DNA of 5,504 nucleotides from Prevotellaceae bacterium (GCA_031287815.1 JAITSM010000192.1:1-5504), one strand, 5' to 3'. Counted from the stretch's first letter, positions 1-5,405 are shown. Numbers and translations are program-made. The notes: a model not told the origin generated them from the letters alone.

Positions 1-25
1 GGGGTTGTTTTTCTAAAAAGAGAAC
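1..25 (-). other. short 3' flank of the secreted-protein gene, possible weak terminator
   Basis: These 25 bases lie just after the TAA stop (26-28) of the minus-strand gene. Read on the minus strand they contain TTTTTAGAAAAA, which could form only a weak A/T hairpin, so calling it a terminator is a guess. Read on the plus strand the segment opens with GGGGTTGTTTT, identical to the first 11 bases of the 3' leader hairpin arm at 5313-5323. The window edge prevents a decision on whether this is a fragment of a third leader copy. Confidence 0.2.
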
Positions 26-1162
26 TTATCGCGTGCGCTGGTAGTACCACGTGCCTGCATAACATTTATTAGTGTTGCATCCTAATAAATTACCGGTAGC
101 GCCACAACTTGTACCGCCGATAAAACAGCTGGCTGAGTTATTATACCAATATTGATTAGTCGAAGTTGTCGGAGGCACTGATGTGTATCCGGGAATGCAA
201 TAGTTACATTTATCGCCGGAGTAATAAGCATATCCGGCAGAACTCACGACTATTTGCCCCTGTTCACTCCATGTTTTGAAATTCAGTGTTTCGCCATACA
301 TTACCGTTCCATTGCTTATAGCATACGCCCGTACATAAAAAGTAGTAGAGTAGGTGGTATTTTCCCAATTATAACTCATCGTTCCCGTGCCGGCAGAGAC
401 AGTCAATTTCGTGCCTGTGGCTGTAGTTGGCGAAACGTTGGAAGAACTGTACAGGAATCCGCGCTCGGCTATGGGAGCACTGCTGTTAGAGCCGTTTAGT
501 ACATATACATTGCTATGGTCGGTGAGGTCGCTATTCGCACCTGTTACGGCGCTGGTGGTAACAGCCGCCACTATACCGGGGCAGGCGGTCGCGTCGGTCA
601 CGGCAGTAATGGTTTTCCCGCTTTCGGGGGGGTAATTGGTTGGTGAAGTTACTGTAGCGAGCGAGCCGTCGTTATAAGTAATATAAAACGGCAGCGTCCC
701 CTTAAAATCAACACTTCCAGGAGTGGTATAGTAAGCGCCCGGCGGGAAATCCGTAGCATAAATGCAGGCATTGAATTTTTCCGGCAACGAAGCGTTTTTG
801 TCTAACTGCAAAATAACTTGCCCGGTAAAATTGTCGACCGCACTTGCGCCTGTGACCCACACGCCCGACGTATTGCCGGATACGGTAGAAGCAGTAGCGC
901 TCCCGGCCGCATTTTGGGTTACGGTCGCGCCAGTCACAGGAGCGCGTTGCCAATTGCCGGTAGGTACATTGTTCGTTACAGCGCGGTAATCTATAAATAC
1001 CCATACTTTCGCGAGGTGGTTGGCCGTGTTGCGCCCTGTCCACGACAAGTCGCAAGTAATTATTTTTGTAGAATAGTCAATGCCGGCAATTTGAATATTC
1101 AACGTCTGTGCTGTGGCTGCAACGCTTGCAAGCATAGCAAAAAGAAAGAGAATTTTTTTCAT
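26..1162 (-). CDS. secreted surface-type protein, fibronectin-III-like domain, Cys/Tyr-rich C-terminus
   Basis: The 378-residue protein starts with a type I signal peptide: MKK, a hydrophobic core (ILFLFAMLASVA), and a probable cut after ATA at residue 18, leaving Gln19. Residues about 20-165 form a beta-rich N-terminal domain (LSWTGRN, KVWVFIDYR, CIYATDFPPGAYY) that I cannot name with certainty. Residues about 185-297 resemble the FN3-like repeats of Bacteroidota surface proteins (ERGFLYS, a TVSAGTGT-type segment, TTFYVRAYA, YGETLNFKT). The last 70 residues are rich in Tyr, Asn and Ser and hold six Cys (319, 322, 346, 353, 362, 367), suggesting a disulfide-stabilised end module. No lipobox or C-terminal sorting domain is evident. 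The start at 1162 is supported by the signal peptide and by the A/T-rich TAATTATTATG context, shared with the paralogue at 5420. The gene has a long structured leader with its own promoter. Role unknown; adhesion or display is a guess. Confidence 0.8.
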   Translation of the reverse strand: MKKILFLFAMLASVAATAQTLNIQIAGIDYSTKIITCDLSWTGRNTANHLAKVWVFIDYRAVTNNVPTGNWQRAPVTGATVTQNAAGSATASTVSGNTSGVWVTGASAVDNFTGQVILQLDKNASLPEKFNACIYATDFPPGAYYTTPGSVDFKGTLPFYITYNDGSLATVTSPTNYPPESGKTITAVTDATACPGIVAAVTTSAVTGANSDLTDHSNVYVLNGSNSSAPIAERGFLYSSSNVSPTTATGTKLTVSAGTGTMSYNWENTTYSTTFYVRAYAISNGTVMYGETLNFKTWSEQGQIVVSSAGYAYYSGDKCNYCIPGYTSVPPTTSTNQYWYNNSASCFIGGTSCGATGNLLGCNTNKCYAGTWYYQRTR

Positions 1163-1193
1163 AATAATTAAAATTTTAAAATTGTTTTATCTT

Positions 1194-1262
1194 GTAGCTT
1201 TGGGATTGTTTTGTACTACTACCAAACACAAACCACTTTTGTACAATACAATCCCCTGCTAC
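1194..1262 (-). promoter_or_regulatory. 3' hairpin of leader RNA copy 1
   Basis: Three stacked helices are visible: GTAGC/GCTAC (1262-1258 with 1198-1194), GGGATTGT/ACAATCCC (1255-1248 with 1209-1202) and TTGTAC/GTACAA (1246-1241 with 1216-1211), the last two separated by an A-A mismatch. The 24-nt terminal loop contains GTTTGTGTTTGG (1233-1222), identical in copy 2. There is no T-run after the stem, so it is not a typical intrinsic terminator. It ends about 30 nt before the start codon, where it could affect translation or bind a factor. Confidence 0.7.
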
Positions 1263-1318
1263 GATTTTTTTCCCGCTGCCAAATTCATGTTTCTTTTCTC
1301 TTGCTTGTTATAAAAATG

Positions 1319-1389
1319 AAACGTGAACTTTTTTTATTACTTCTGAGGTTTCTCGAATACCGTTATTGGAATAAACAAAATTCACGTTT
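1319..1389 (-). promoter_or_regulatory. predicted pseudoknot of leader RNA copy 1
   Basis: The loop sequence AAACGTGAA (1389-1381), inside the branched hairpin, is perfectly complementary to TTCACGTTT (1327-1319), just 3' of the closing helix P1, giving a 9-bp loop-tail pairing. It shares a few bases with the small ATAAAC/GTTTAT hairpin, so the two pairings may alternate. Copy 2 keeps the equivalent 7-bp pairing (5177-5183 with 5241-5247). Confidence 0.6.
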
Positions 1390-1467
1390 ATTAAAAAAGC
1401 GAACATGCTTGTTCTCCAATAACATTGAACTTTTCGAGAATTCAGAAGTTGAACAAGGCTTTCATTA

Positions 1468-1478
1468 TTTCAAAGAGC
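1468..1478 (-). promoter_or_regulatory. boxA-like antitermination motif, copy 1
   Basis: GCTCTTTGAAA on the minus strand matches the boxA form of rRNA leaders (Y-G-Y-TCTTT-R-A). BoxA RNA is bound by NusB and ribosomal protein S10 and protects long untranslated transcripts from early termination. It begins exactly 12 nt after the -7 element, as in copy 2 (5092-5102). The match is by eye. Confidence 0.55.
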
Positions 1479-1490
1479 GTAAATCTGCTG

Positions 1491-1520
1491 CAAATATATT
1501 ACTTTATTTTTTATCTGCAA
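1491..1520 (-). promoter_or_regulatory. Bacteroidota-type promoter of leader RNA copy 1
   Basis: On the minus strand the -7 element reads TATATTTG (1498-1491), fitting TAnnTTTG. A -33 core TTG (1520-1518) lies upstream with a 19-bp spacer, the same spacing as the copy 2 promoter. It starts only about 27 bp after the hicB stop codon, so the surface-protein gene has its own transcription start. Confidence 0.75.
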
Positions 1521-1546
1521 GTTTATTTTAATTTTTTACCATAAAT

Positions 1547-1888
1547 TTAAGCATATTCCAAATTTCGTTCAATAGCCTTTTTTACGAAAGCGTTAAGGGT
1601 AGTGCCATGCGTTTTTGCTGTGATAGCCGCACGACGGTGCAAATCCGCATCAATCCTGACATTGAATATCCCCGTATAAGATTTTTGCATTTCGGTAATT
1701 CCTTTTCGGCGGCAGAAATCCAAATAACTCTCCACAGCATCCTTAAACGCTGACGTCAATTCTTTGACGCTTTGCCCCTCAAACGAAACAACCGAGTTGA
1801 TACCTTCTATCTTTCCGATAAACGCCCCGTCTTCAGCACTGTACCTTACTGAGGCAATAAAATTTTTATATTTTAATATATTGTCCAT
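1547..1888 (-). CDS. hicB: HicB-family antitoxin
   Basis: This 113-residue protein has the two-part HicB layout. Residues 1-60 form the partial RNase-H-like domain (MDNILKYK, SAEDGAFIGKIEGI, VVSFEG, VKELTSAFKDAVESYLDFC). Residues about 71-110 form a ribbon-helix-helix DNA-binding domain (GIFNVRID, ADLHRRAAITAKTHG, TTLNAFVKKAIERNL). In this family HicB neutralises the HicA mRNA interferase and represses its own operon through the C-terminal domain. I chose the ATG at 1886-1888 because family members start at this MDNILKYK motif; a TTG at 1916-1918 would add ten residues overlapping the hicA remnant. The toxin gene upstream is truncated, so HicB is probably an orphan antitoxin or now only a DNA-binding regulator. 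Confidence 0.88.
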   Translation of the reverse strand: MDNILKYKNFIASVRYSAEDGAFIGKIEGINSVVSFEGQSVKELTSAFKDAVESYLDFCRRKGITEMQKSYTGIFNVRIDADLHRRAAITAKTHGTTLNAFVKKAIERNLEYA

Positions 1889-2006
1889 AACTATTTTGGT
1901 AGTAACCGTATTTTCCAACCAACCGCTTCAATTCGTCCCACGTAAAATCTTTGGGAAGTTTCAAAAACCGTTCTAATAATTTTTCATGCGAACTTATTTT
2001 ATCTAA
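1866..2006 (-). pseudogene. hicA: truncated HicA-type toxin remnant
   Basis: Too short and startless to be called as an ORF. Read from 2003 on the minus strand it gives DKISSHEKLLERFLKLPKDF followed by TWDELKRLVGKYGYYQNSYG and a TAA stop at 1868-1866. This matches the N-terminal half of the HicA group that begins with HEKLLERFL..PKDFTWDEL. The usual second half, with the GKTSGSR-type segment and the catalytic His of LHKPHP, is missing; the reading runs straight into the hicB start instead. No ATG, GTG or TTG lies in frame at the expected beginning: the codon before Asp is TTA (2006-2004). A deletion of the 3' half plus loss of the start is the simplest reading. The 46 codons cannot encode an active HicA nuclease. 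Family assignment is from memory of the motif. Confidence 0.7.
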
Positions 2007-2016
2007 ATTCTTTCCG

Positions 2017-2048
2017 CAAAGGTAACTATTTTTTAGTGGCAGCGCAAA
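2017..2048 (-). promoter_or_regulatory. promoter of the hicA remnant and hicB
   Basis: On the minus strand TACCTTTG (2024-2017) matches the -7 element and TTTG (2048-2045) the -33 element, with a 20-bp spacer. The predicted start lies only a few nucleotides before the hicA remnant, leaving almost no leader. HicB may repress here, but no operator palindrome was identified. Confidence 0.65.
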
Positions 2049-2106
2049 TATCGCTTGATTCGGCGTTTTTCCTTTTCCGATTGTTAAAAACTCCTCCTAA
2101 TAAGAC

Positions 2107-2137
2107 ACTGTTTTTTTCCGTTTTTTTCGTACCTTTG
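2107..2137 (+). promoter_or_regulatory. gyrA promoter
   Basis: TACCTTTG at 2130-2137 is a perfect -7 element. The -33 position holds ACTG (2107-2110, 19-bp spacer), a poor match. T-rich tracts fill the spacer. The transcript would carry a leader of about 45 nt before the gyrA ATG at 2189. It is divergent from the hicAB promoter, about 60 bp away. Confidence 0.7.
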
Positions 2138-2188
2138 CAGACTTTAATTTTAAGAAAAACCAAGCGTTTTATAATACCTTAAAAAATC

Positions 2189-4714
2189 ATGATAGAAAAT
2201 AACGAATCAACAGAACGGATTATTAAAATCAACATCGAGGAAGAAATGAAAAGCGCCTACATCGACTATTCCATGTCGGTGATCGTGGCGCGGGCATTGC
2301 CGGATGTACGCGACGGATTAAAACCCGTGCACCGCCGCATCCTCTTCGGAATGGATGAATTGGGGCTGTCGGCCGGAAAACCCTACAAAAAGTCTGCGCG
2401 TATTGTCGGCGACGTGATGGGGAAATACCATCCGCACGGCGACTCGGCGTTGTATGAAGCGATGGTGCGCATGGCGCAGCCCTGGAGTTTGCGTTATATG
2501 CTGGTGGACGGGCAGGGCAACTTCGGCTCGGTGGACGGCGACGACGCTGCGGCAATGCGTTATACCGAAGCGCGGTTGCAAAAACTCGCGGAAGAAGTCC
2601 TCGCCGACCTGGATAAAAATACGGTGGATATGGTGCTAAACTATAGCGAGGAATATAAAGAGCCGACCGTATTGGCAAGCAAAGTCCCGCTGTTGCTGCT
2701 CAACGGCGCATCGGGTATTGCTGTGGGGATGGCCACCAACATGCCTCCGCACAATTTTACGGAAATATGTAATGCCCTTTGCGCTTACATCGACAACCGC
2801 CATATTACGGTAGAGGAATTGCTGCAATATATTAAAGGGCCGGATTTCCCTACCGGCGGTACGATTTACGGCGCCCAGGGCATCAAAGATGCCTTTGAAA
2901 ACGGACGCGGGCGCATTGTCATCCGCTCGAAAACCAACATTGAAGTGGCGGACAGCGGGCGCGAAACGCTTGTCGTGAACGAAATTCCGTACATGGTCAA
3001 TAAAAAGGAACTGATACAAAAAATTGCCGACCTTGTCGAAAACAAGAAAATAGAAGGCATTGCCTACGTGAACGACGAAAGCGACCGGAATGGGATGCGT
3101 ATTGTCATTAAACTGAAAAAAGATGCTGTGGCAAATGTCGTATTGAATACCCTGTTCAAATATACGCCGTTGCAGTCGACCTTTTCGGTGAACAATATCG
3201 CCCTGGTGGATGGCCGCCCGCGCCAGTTAAACCTTATCCAGCTGATAGAATATTTCGTAAAACACCGGCACGAAGTGGTGGTACGCCGCGCGACCTACGA
3301 ACTGGAACAGGCCGAGAAGGAGGCGCATAAACTGGAAGGCTTGCTCATTGCGCTGGACCACCTGGACGAAGTAATTGAACTCATCCGCGCATCCAAAACG
3401 CCCAATGACGCCCGCGACGGGTTGATGTCGCGGTTTAATCTGTCCGAAATACAGTCCGATGAAATTATCAAAATGCGTTTGGGGCAATTGACCGGCCTGG
3501 AACGCGATAAGGTCAGGGAAAAATTTGCCGAATTGCAACAACTCATCAACAAGCTGAAAAGCATCCTGGCAGATGAGCAACTGCAGTTGCAGATTGTAAA
3601 AGATGAAACCCTTGCTTTGCGCGACAAATATGGCGATGAACGCCGCACCGACATTGTGCATACCGCCGAAGAATTTAATCCCGAAGATTTCTACGCAGAC
3701 GACGATGTGGTGATTACTATTTCGCACATGGGATATATCAAGCGTACGAACTTAGCCGCCTACCGCCTGCAAAACCGCGGCGGCGTAGGCGCCAAAGGCA
3801 GCACCACGCGCGACGCCGATTTTATAGAACACATTTATGTGGCGAATATGCACAGCACCATGCTGTTTTTTACGCAAAAGGGGCGCGGCTACTGGCTGAA
3901 AGTGTATGACATCCCCGAAGGAGATAAAGCTACAAAAGGACGCGCCATCCAAAATGTTATCAACATTGAGCCGGACGATAAGGTTAGGGCCTATATCAAT
4001 GTCAAGACCTTGAACGACGCGGATTATATCAACAATAACTACATTGTGCTGTGTACAAAGAACGGCACGGTAAAGAAAACGTCCCTCGAAGCCTACTCGC
4101 GGCCGCGCGCCAACGGCATTAACGCCATCACTATCCGCGAAAGCGACGAACTGCTCGAAGCAGTTTTGACCAACGGGCAATGCGAAATTTTACTGGCAGG
4201 GCGTAATGGAAAATGCGTACGCTTCAACGAATCGCACGTGCGGGCGGTAGGGCGTACCGGAATGGGCGTGCGTGGAATAACCATTGACCAAACCGATGAA
4301 GTGATCGGCATGATTTGCATCGACCCGGCGGGCGCCGGCCAACATACGCATATTATGGTGGTGAGCGAAAACGGCTACGGCAAACGTTCGGGACTGGAGG
4401 ACTACCGCATCACCAACCGCGGCGGGAAAGGGGTGAAAACGCTGAATATAACCGAAAAAACCGGCAACCTTATTGCCATAAAAGAAGTCACGGACGAAAA
4501 CGATTTGATGATTATCAACAAATCGGGCTTGACCATCCGCCTGGCCGTATCCGATATTCGCGTGCTAGGGCGCGCTACGCAAGGCGTCCGGCTGATTAGC
4601 ATACGAGGCAACGACCGGATTGCTGCGGTCTGCAAAGTCAATAAAAGCGACGAAAAAGCGGACGAAAAAGAACCGGAAATAGCGGACACGGCAGCGCAAG
4701 ATAAGGAGGATTAA
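2189..4714 (+). CDS. gyrA: DNA gyrase subunit A
   Basis: GyrA is the cutting and rejoining subunit of the A2B2 gyrase, which introduces negative supercoils using ATP hydrolysed by GyrB. The 841 residues are full length. The N-terminal breakage domain carries the HPHGDS quinolone-region motif (81-86) and the catalytic AAMRYTEARL motif, with Tyr125 forming the link to DNA and Arg124 beside it. The region around IALVDGRPRQL (337-347) and the helices at about 365-490 form the tower and coiled-coil gate. Residues about 505-815 form the beta-pinwheel that wraps DNA, with a GyrA-box variant QNRGGVGAKG (528-537) that separates it from ParC. The tail after about 815 is acidic and Lys/Glu/Asp-rich. Ser86 (equal to E. 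coli Ser83) is retained; the Asp87 equivalent is Glu90. The start fits the family N-terminus, and no clear Shine-Dalgarno sequence precedes it. A small DUF3791-type gene follows after 49 bp. Confidence 0.98.
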   Translation: MIENNESTERIIKINIEEEMKSAYIDYSMSVIVARALPDVRDGLKPVHRRILFGMDELGLSAGKPYKKSARIVGDVMGKYHPHGDSALYEAMVRMAQPWSLRYMLVDGQGNFGSVDGDDAAAMRYTEARLQKLAEEVLADLDKNTVDMVLNYSEEYKEPTVLASKVPLLLLNGASGIAVGMATNMPPHNFTEICNALCAYIDNRHITVEELLQYIKGPDFPTGGTIYGAQGIKDAFENGRGRIVIRSKTNIEVADSGRETLVVNEIPYMVNKKELIQKIADLVENKKIEGIAYVNDESDRNGMRIVIKLKKDAVANVVLNTLFKYTPLQSTFSVNNIALVDGRPRQLNLIQLIEYFVKHRHEVVVRRATYELEQAEKEAHKLEGLLIALDHLDEVIELIRASKTPNDARDGLMSRFNLSEIQSDEIIKMRLGQLTGLERDKVREKFAELQQLINKLKSILADEQLQLQIVKDETLALRDKYGDERRTDIVHTAEEFNPEDFYADDDVVITISHMGYIKRTNLAAYRLQNRGGVGAKGSTTRDADFIEHIYVANMHSTMLFFTQKGRGYWLKVYDIPEGDKATKGRAIQNVINIEPDDKVRAYINVKTLNDADYINNNYIVLCTKNGTVKKTSLEAYSRPRANGINAITIRESDELLEAVLTNGQCEILLAGRNGKCVRFNESHVRAVGRTGMGVRGITIDQTDEVIGMICIDPAGAGQHTHIMVVSENGYGKRSGLEDYRITNRGGKGVKTLNITEKTGNLIAIKEVTDENDLMIINKSGLTIRLAVSDIRVLGRATQGVRLISIRGNDRIAAVCKVNKSDEKADEKEPEIADTAAQDKED

Positions 4715-4763
4715 TGGTTAGTGATTAGTGGGGCTGGCGCCACAGAATAACAATTAAACAAAT

Positions 4764-5000
4764 ATGGAAAAAAGAAAATTAGAGAAAGAAGATAGCGATA
4801 AGATAAAGTTCATTACCTATATTATTCCCAAATTTGCGGATGAATATAAAATGAACAGGCAGGAAGCTTACCTGTACCTGAAAAAATACGGCGGATTGAA
4901 TTTTCTTTTTGAGCACTGGTGGGCTTTACATACCGACAATTCTTTTTGGGCAGTAAGAGATATGCACGAAATTTGTTATCAAAGCGGAGGCTGGCGATGA
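4764..5000 (+). CDS. DUF3791-type small protein
   Basis: This 78-residue protein resembles DUF3791: a charged start, then DKIKFITYIIPKFADEYKMN, EAYLYLKKYGGLNFLFEHW, and a closing helix VRDMHEICYQSGG. It is predicted to be a soluble alpha-helical protein without a signal peptide or membrane segment. The family's function is not established. From memory, such genes often sit beside DUF3990 genes in accessory, toxin-antitoxin-like clusters, but no DUF3990 partner lies downstream here, where a hairpin and the next promoter follow. No TAnnTTTG element was found in the 49-bp gap after gyrA, so it is probably cotranscribed with gyrA. The ATG at 4764 follows an A-rich stretch without a Shine-Dalgarno sequence. 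Family call by motif recognition only. Confidence 0.72.
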   Translation: MEKRKLEKEDSDKIKFITYIIPKFADEYKMNRQEAYLYLKKYGGLNFLFEHWWALHTDNSFWAVRDMHEICYQSGGWR

Positions 5001-5037
5001 ATTAAAACTCGAAAAGTAAGCTATTAAATAATTTTAT

Positions 5038-5072
5038 AAAAACATTTTTTTGATTTTCAAAAAAATGTTTTT
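5038..5072 (+). terminator. perfect 16-bp inverted repeat, probable terminator
   Basis: AAAAACATTTTTTTGA (5038-5053) and TCAAAAAAATGTTTTT (5057-5072) are perfect reverse complements around a TTT loop. The arm ends in a T-run, so the hairpin can act as an intrinsic terminator for gyrA and the small gene after it, although the stem is very A/T-rich. It contains the -33 element and the first base of the -7 element of the next promoter. The copy 1 promoter has no such repeat, so it is not a shared part of the leader module. Confidence 0.65.
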
Positions 5073-5079
5073 ACATTTG
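5049..5079 (+). promoter_or_regulatory. Bacteroidota-type promoter of leader RNA copy 2
   Basis: TTTG (5049-5052) and TACATTTG (5072-5079) are separated by exactly 19 bp, an almost ideal match to the phylum's primary sigma factor consensus. Transcription should begin near 5085. No further TAnnTTTG element was seen before the ATG at 5420, so this is the likely sole promoter of the downstream surface-protein gene. Confidence 0.82.
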
Positions 5080-5091
5080 TAGCGTTATAAT

Positions 5092-5102
5092 GTTCTTTAA
5101 AC
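5092..5102 (+). promoter_or_regulatory. boxA-like antitermination motif, copy 2
   Basis: GTTCTTTAAAC matches the boxA form of rRNA leaders. It begins 12 nt after the -7 element, identical to copy 1, and lies close to the predicted transcript start. Its expected role is NusB/S10 binding to prevent Rho-dependent termination in the untranslated leader. Confidence 0.55.
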
Positions 5103-5118
5103 TTTAAGCGCTTTTTTC

Positions 5119-5228
5119 CATTTAAGAAATCACGAAAATTTCTAGATGACTGGGAAAAAGTAAAATACTACATGTAAAACGTGGATTTTACTTATTCAGT
5201 CATCAGGTATTCGTGAACCTCTTAAATG
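5119..5228 (+). promoter_or_regulatory. 5' branched-hairpin domain of leader RNA copy 2
   Basis: Helices from outside inward: CATTTAAGA/TCTTAAATG (5119-5127 with 5220-5228), TCACGAA/TTCGTGA (5130-5136 with 5210-5216), GATGACTG/CAGTCATC (5145-5152 with 5197-5204), AAGTAAAAT/ATTTTACTT (5158-5166 with 5185-5193), and a short CTAC/GTGG (5168-5171 with 5181-5184). The first four are perfect Watson-Crick helices, 33 bp in total. Between the second and third lies an asymmetric internal loop (5137-5144 opposite AGGTA at 5205-5209). Copy 1 has an extra small hairpin where this copy has only GGAAA. Confidence 0.85.
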
Positions 5229-5247
5229 ATAAGTAAAGTGCACGTTT
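5177..5247 (+). promoter_or_regulatory. predicted pseudoknot of leader RNA copy 2
   Basis: Loop bases AAACGTG (5177-5183) are perfectly complementary to CACGTTT (5241-5247), downstream of the closing helix. The pairing overlaps the short CTAC/GTGG helix, so one of the two would have to open. The matching 9-bp pairing in copy 1 makes this more credible than a single occurrence. Confidence 0.6.
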
Positions 5248-5303
5248 CGATTTTAAAGCCCTATACAGGTAATAAATTCGGGACATTGGCAGCGAACAAA
5301 AAA

Positions 5304-5364
5304 TCGTAGCAAGGGGTTGTTTTATAGAAAAAGTTTGTGTTTGGAAACAATCCCGATGCTGCGA
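5304..5364 (+). promoter_or_regulatory. 3' hairpin of leader RNA copy 2
   Basis: TCGTAGCA/TGCTGCGA (5304-5311 with 5357-5364, one G-U pair) is stacked on GGGGTTGTTT/AAACAATCCC (5313-5322 with 5345-5354, one G-U pair), an 18-bp stem with a small A/GA internal loop. The 22-nt loop ends in GTTTGTGTTTGG (5333-5344), identical to copy 1. The stem ends about 55 nt before the start codon and has no following T-run. Confidence 0.75.
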
Positions 5365-5374
5365 AGATAGAACA

Positions 5375-5405
5375 CCTTAAACATGAAACATGAAACCTTA
5401 AACAT
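5375..5405 (+). repeat. short direct repeats in the leader's last part
   Basis: CCTTAAACAT occurs at 5375-5384 and 5396-5405, and ACATGAA occurs twice in between (5381-5387 and 5388-5394). The stretch is missing from copy 1, so it is a local expansion and not part of the conserved RNA. Slippage is a plausible origin; no function is claimed. Confidence 0.6.

Larger units (their letters stand above)
1163..1484 (-). ncRNA. structured leader RNA, copy 1 (boxA, branched hairpin, pseudoknot, 3' hairpin)
   Basis: This 320-nt stretch between a Bacteroidota-type promoter and the secreted-protein start has no credible ORF. Read 5' to 3' on the minus strand it holds: a boxA-like motif (1478-1468); helix P1 ACTTCTGA/TCAGAAGT (1449-1442 with 1346-1339); P2 TTCTCGAA/TTCGAGAA (1440-1433 with 1357-1350); P3 GTTATTGGA/TCCAATAAC (1423-1415 with 1370-1362); an inner hairpin GAACA/TGTTC (1414-1401) and a second ATAAAC/GTTTAT hairpin; a loop-tail pseudoknot; and a 3' hairpin (1262-1194). 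The same architecture, with different bases but preserved pairing, recurs at 5085-5364 before a paralogous gene. The 5' end is estimated from the -7 element. The RNA could be a 5' regulatory leader or an independent ncRNA; no terminator separates it from the gene, which favours a leader. I do not recognise it as a known family. Confidence 0.75.

Noticed and set aside
708..1055. Long reading frames overlapping the secreted-protein gene on both strands
   Set aside because: They are out-of-frame shadows without recognisable motifs; the 378-residue frame has a signal peptide and domain pattern.
1211..1531. 106-codon plus-strand frame through the copy 1 leader
   Set aside because: It runs antisense across the paired helices and promoter, has low-complexity composition, and no matching frame exists in copy 2.
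2438..2470. Quinolone-resistance change in GyrA
   Set aside because: Ser86 (E. coli Ser83) is unchanged, and Glu at the Asp87 position (codon 90) may be a natural lineage variant; no claim of resistance is justified.
3227..3727. 166-codon and other minus-strand frames inside gyrA
   Set aside because: Typical shadows of a long, well-conserved coding gene.
4703..4728. AAGGAGG followed by ATG overlapping the gyrA stop (TAATG), giving a four-codon frame
   Set aside because: The purine run is the natural coding of the Lys-Glu-Asp tail; the frame ends after four codons, and this phylum rarely relies on such sites.
4718..4742. Tandem TTAGTGA/TTAGTGG and palindrome TGGCGCCA between gyrA and the small gene
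   Set aside because: Too short for a repeat family or terminator; the possible stem has about 4 bp and no T-run.
5038..5072. Inverted repeat as a transposon end
   Set aside because: No transposase, target duplication or partner end was seen; a terminator explains its place between genes.
5119..5364. Known RNAs as an explanation for the leader: 6S RNA, tmRNA, retron msr-msd, CRISPR or tracrRNA
   Set aside because: No reverse transcriptase, cas gene or repeat array in the window; no tRNA-like end; two copies before paralogous genes do not fit 6S RNA or tmRNA. This is judged by eye, without a covariance search.
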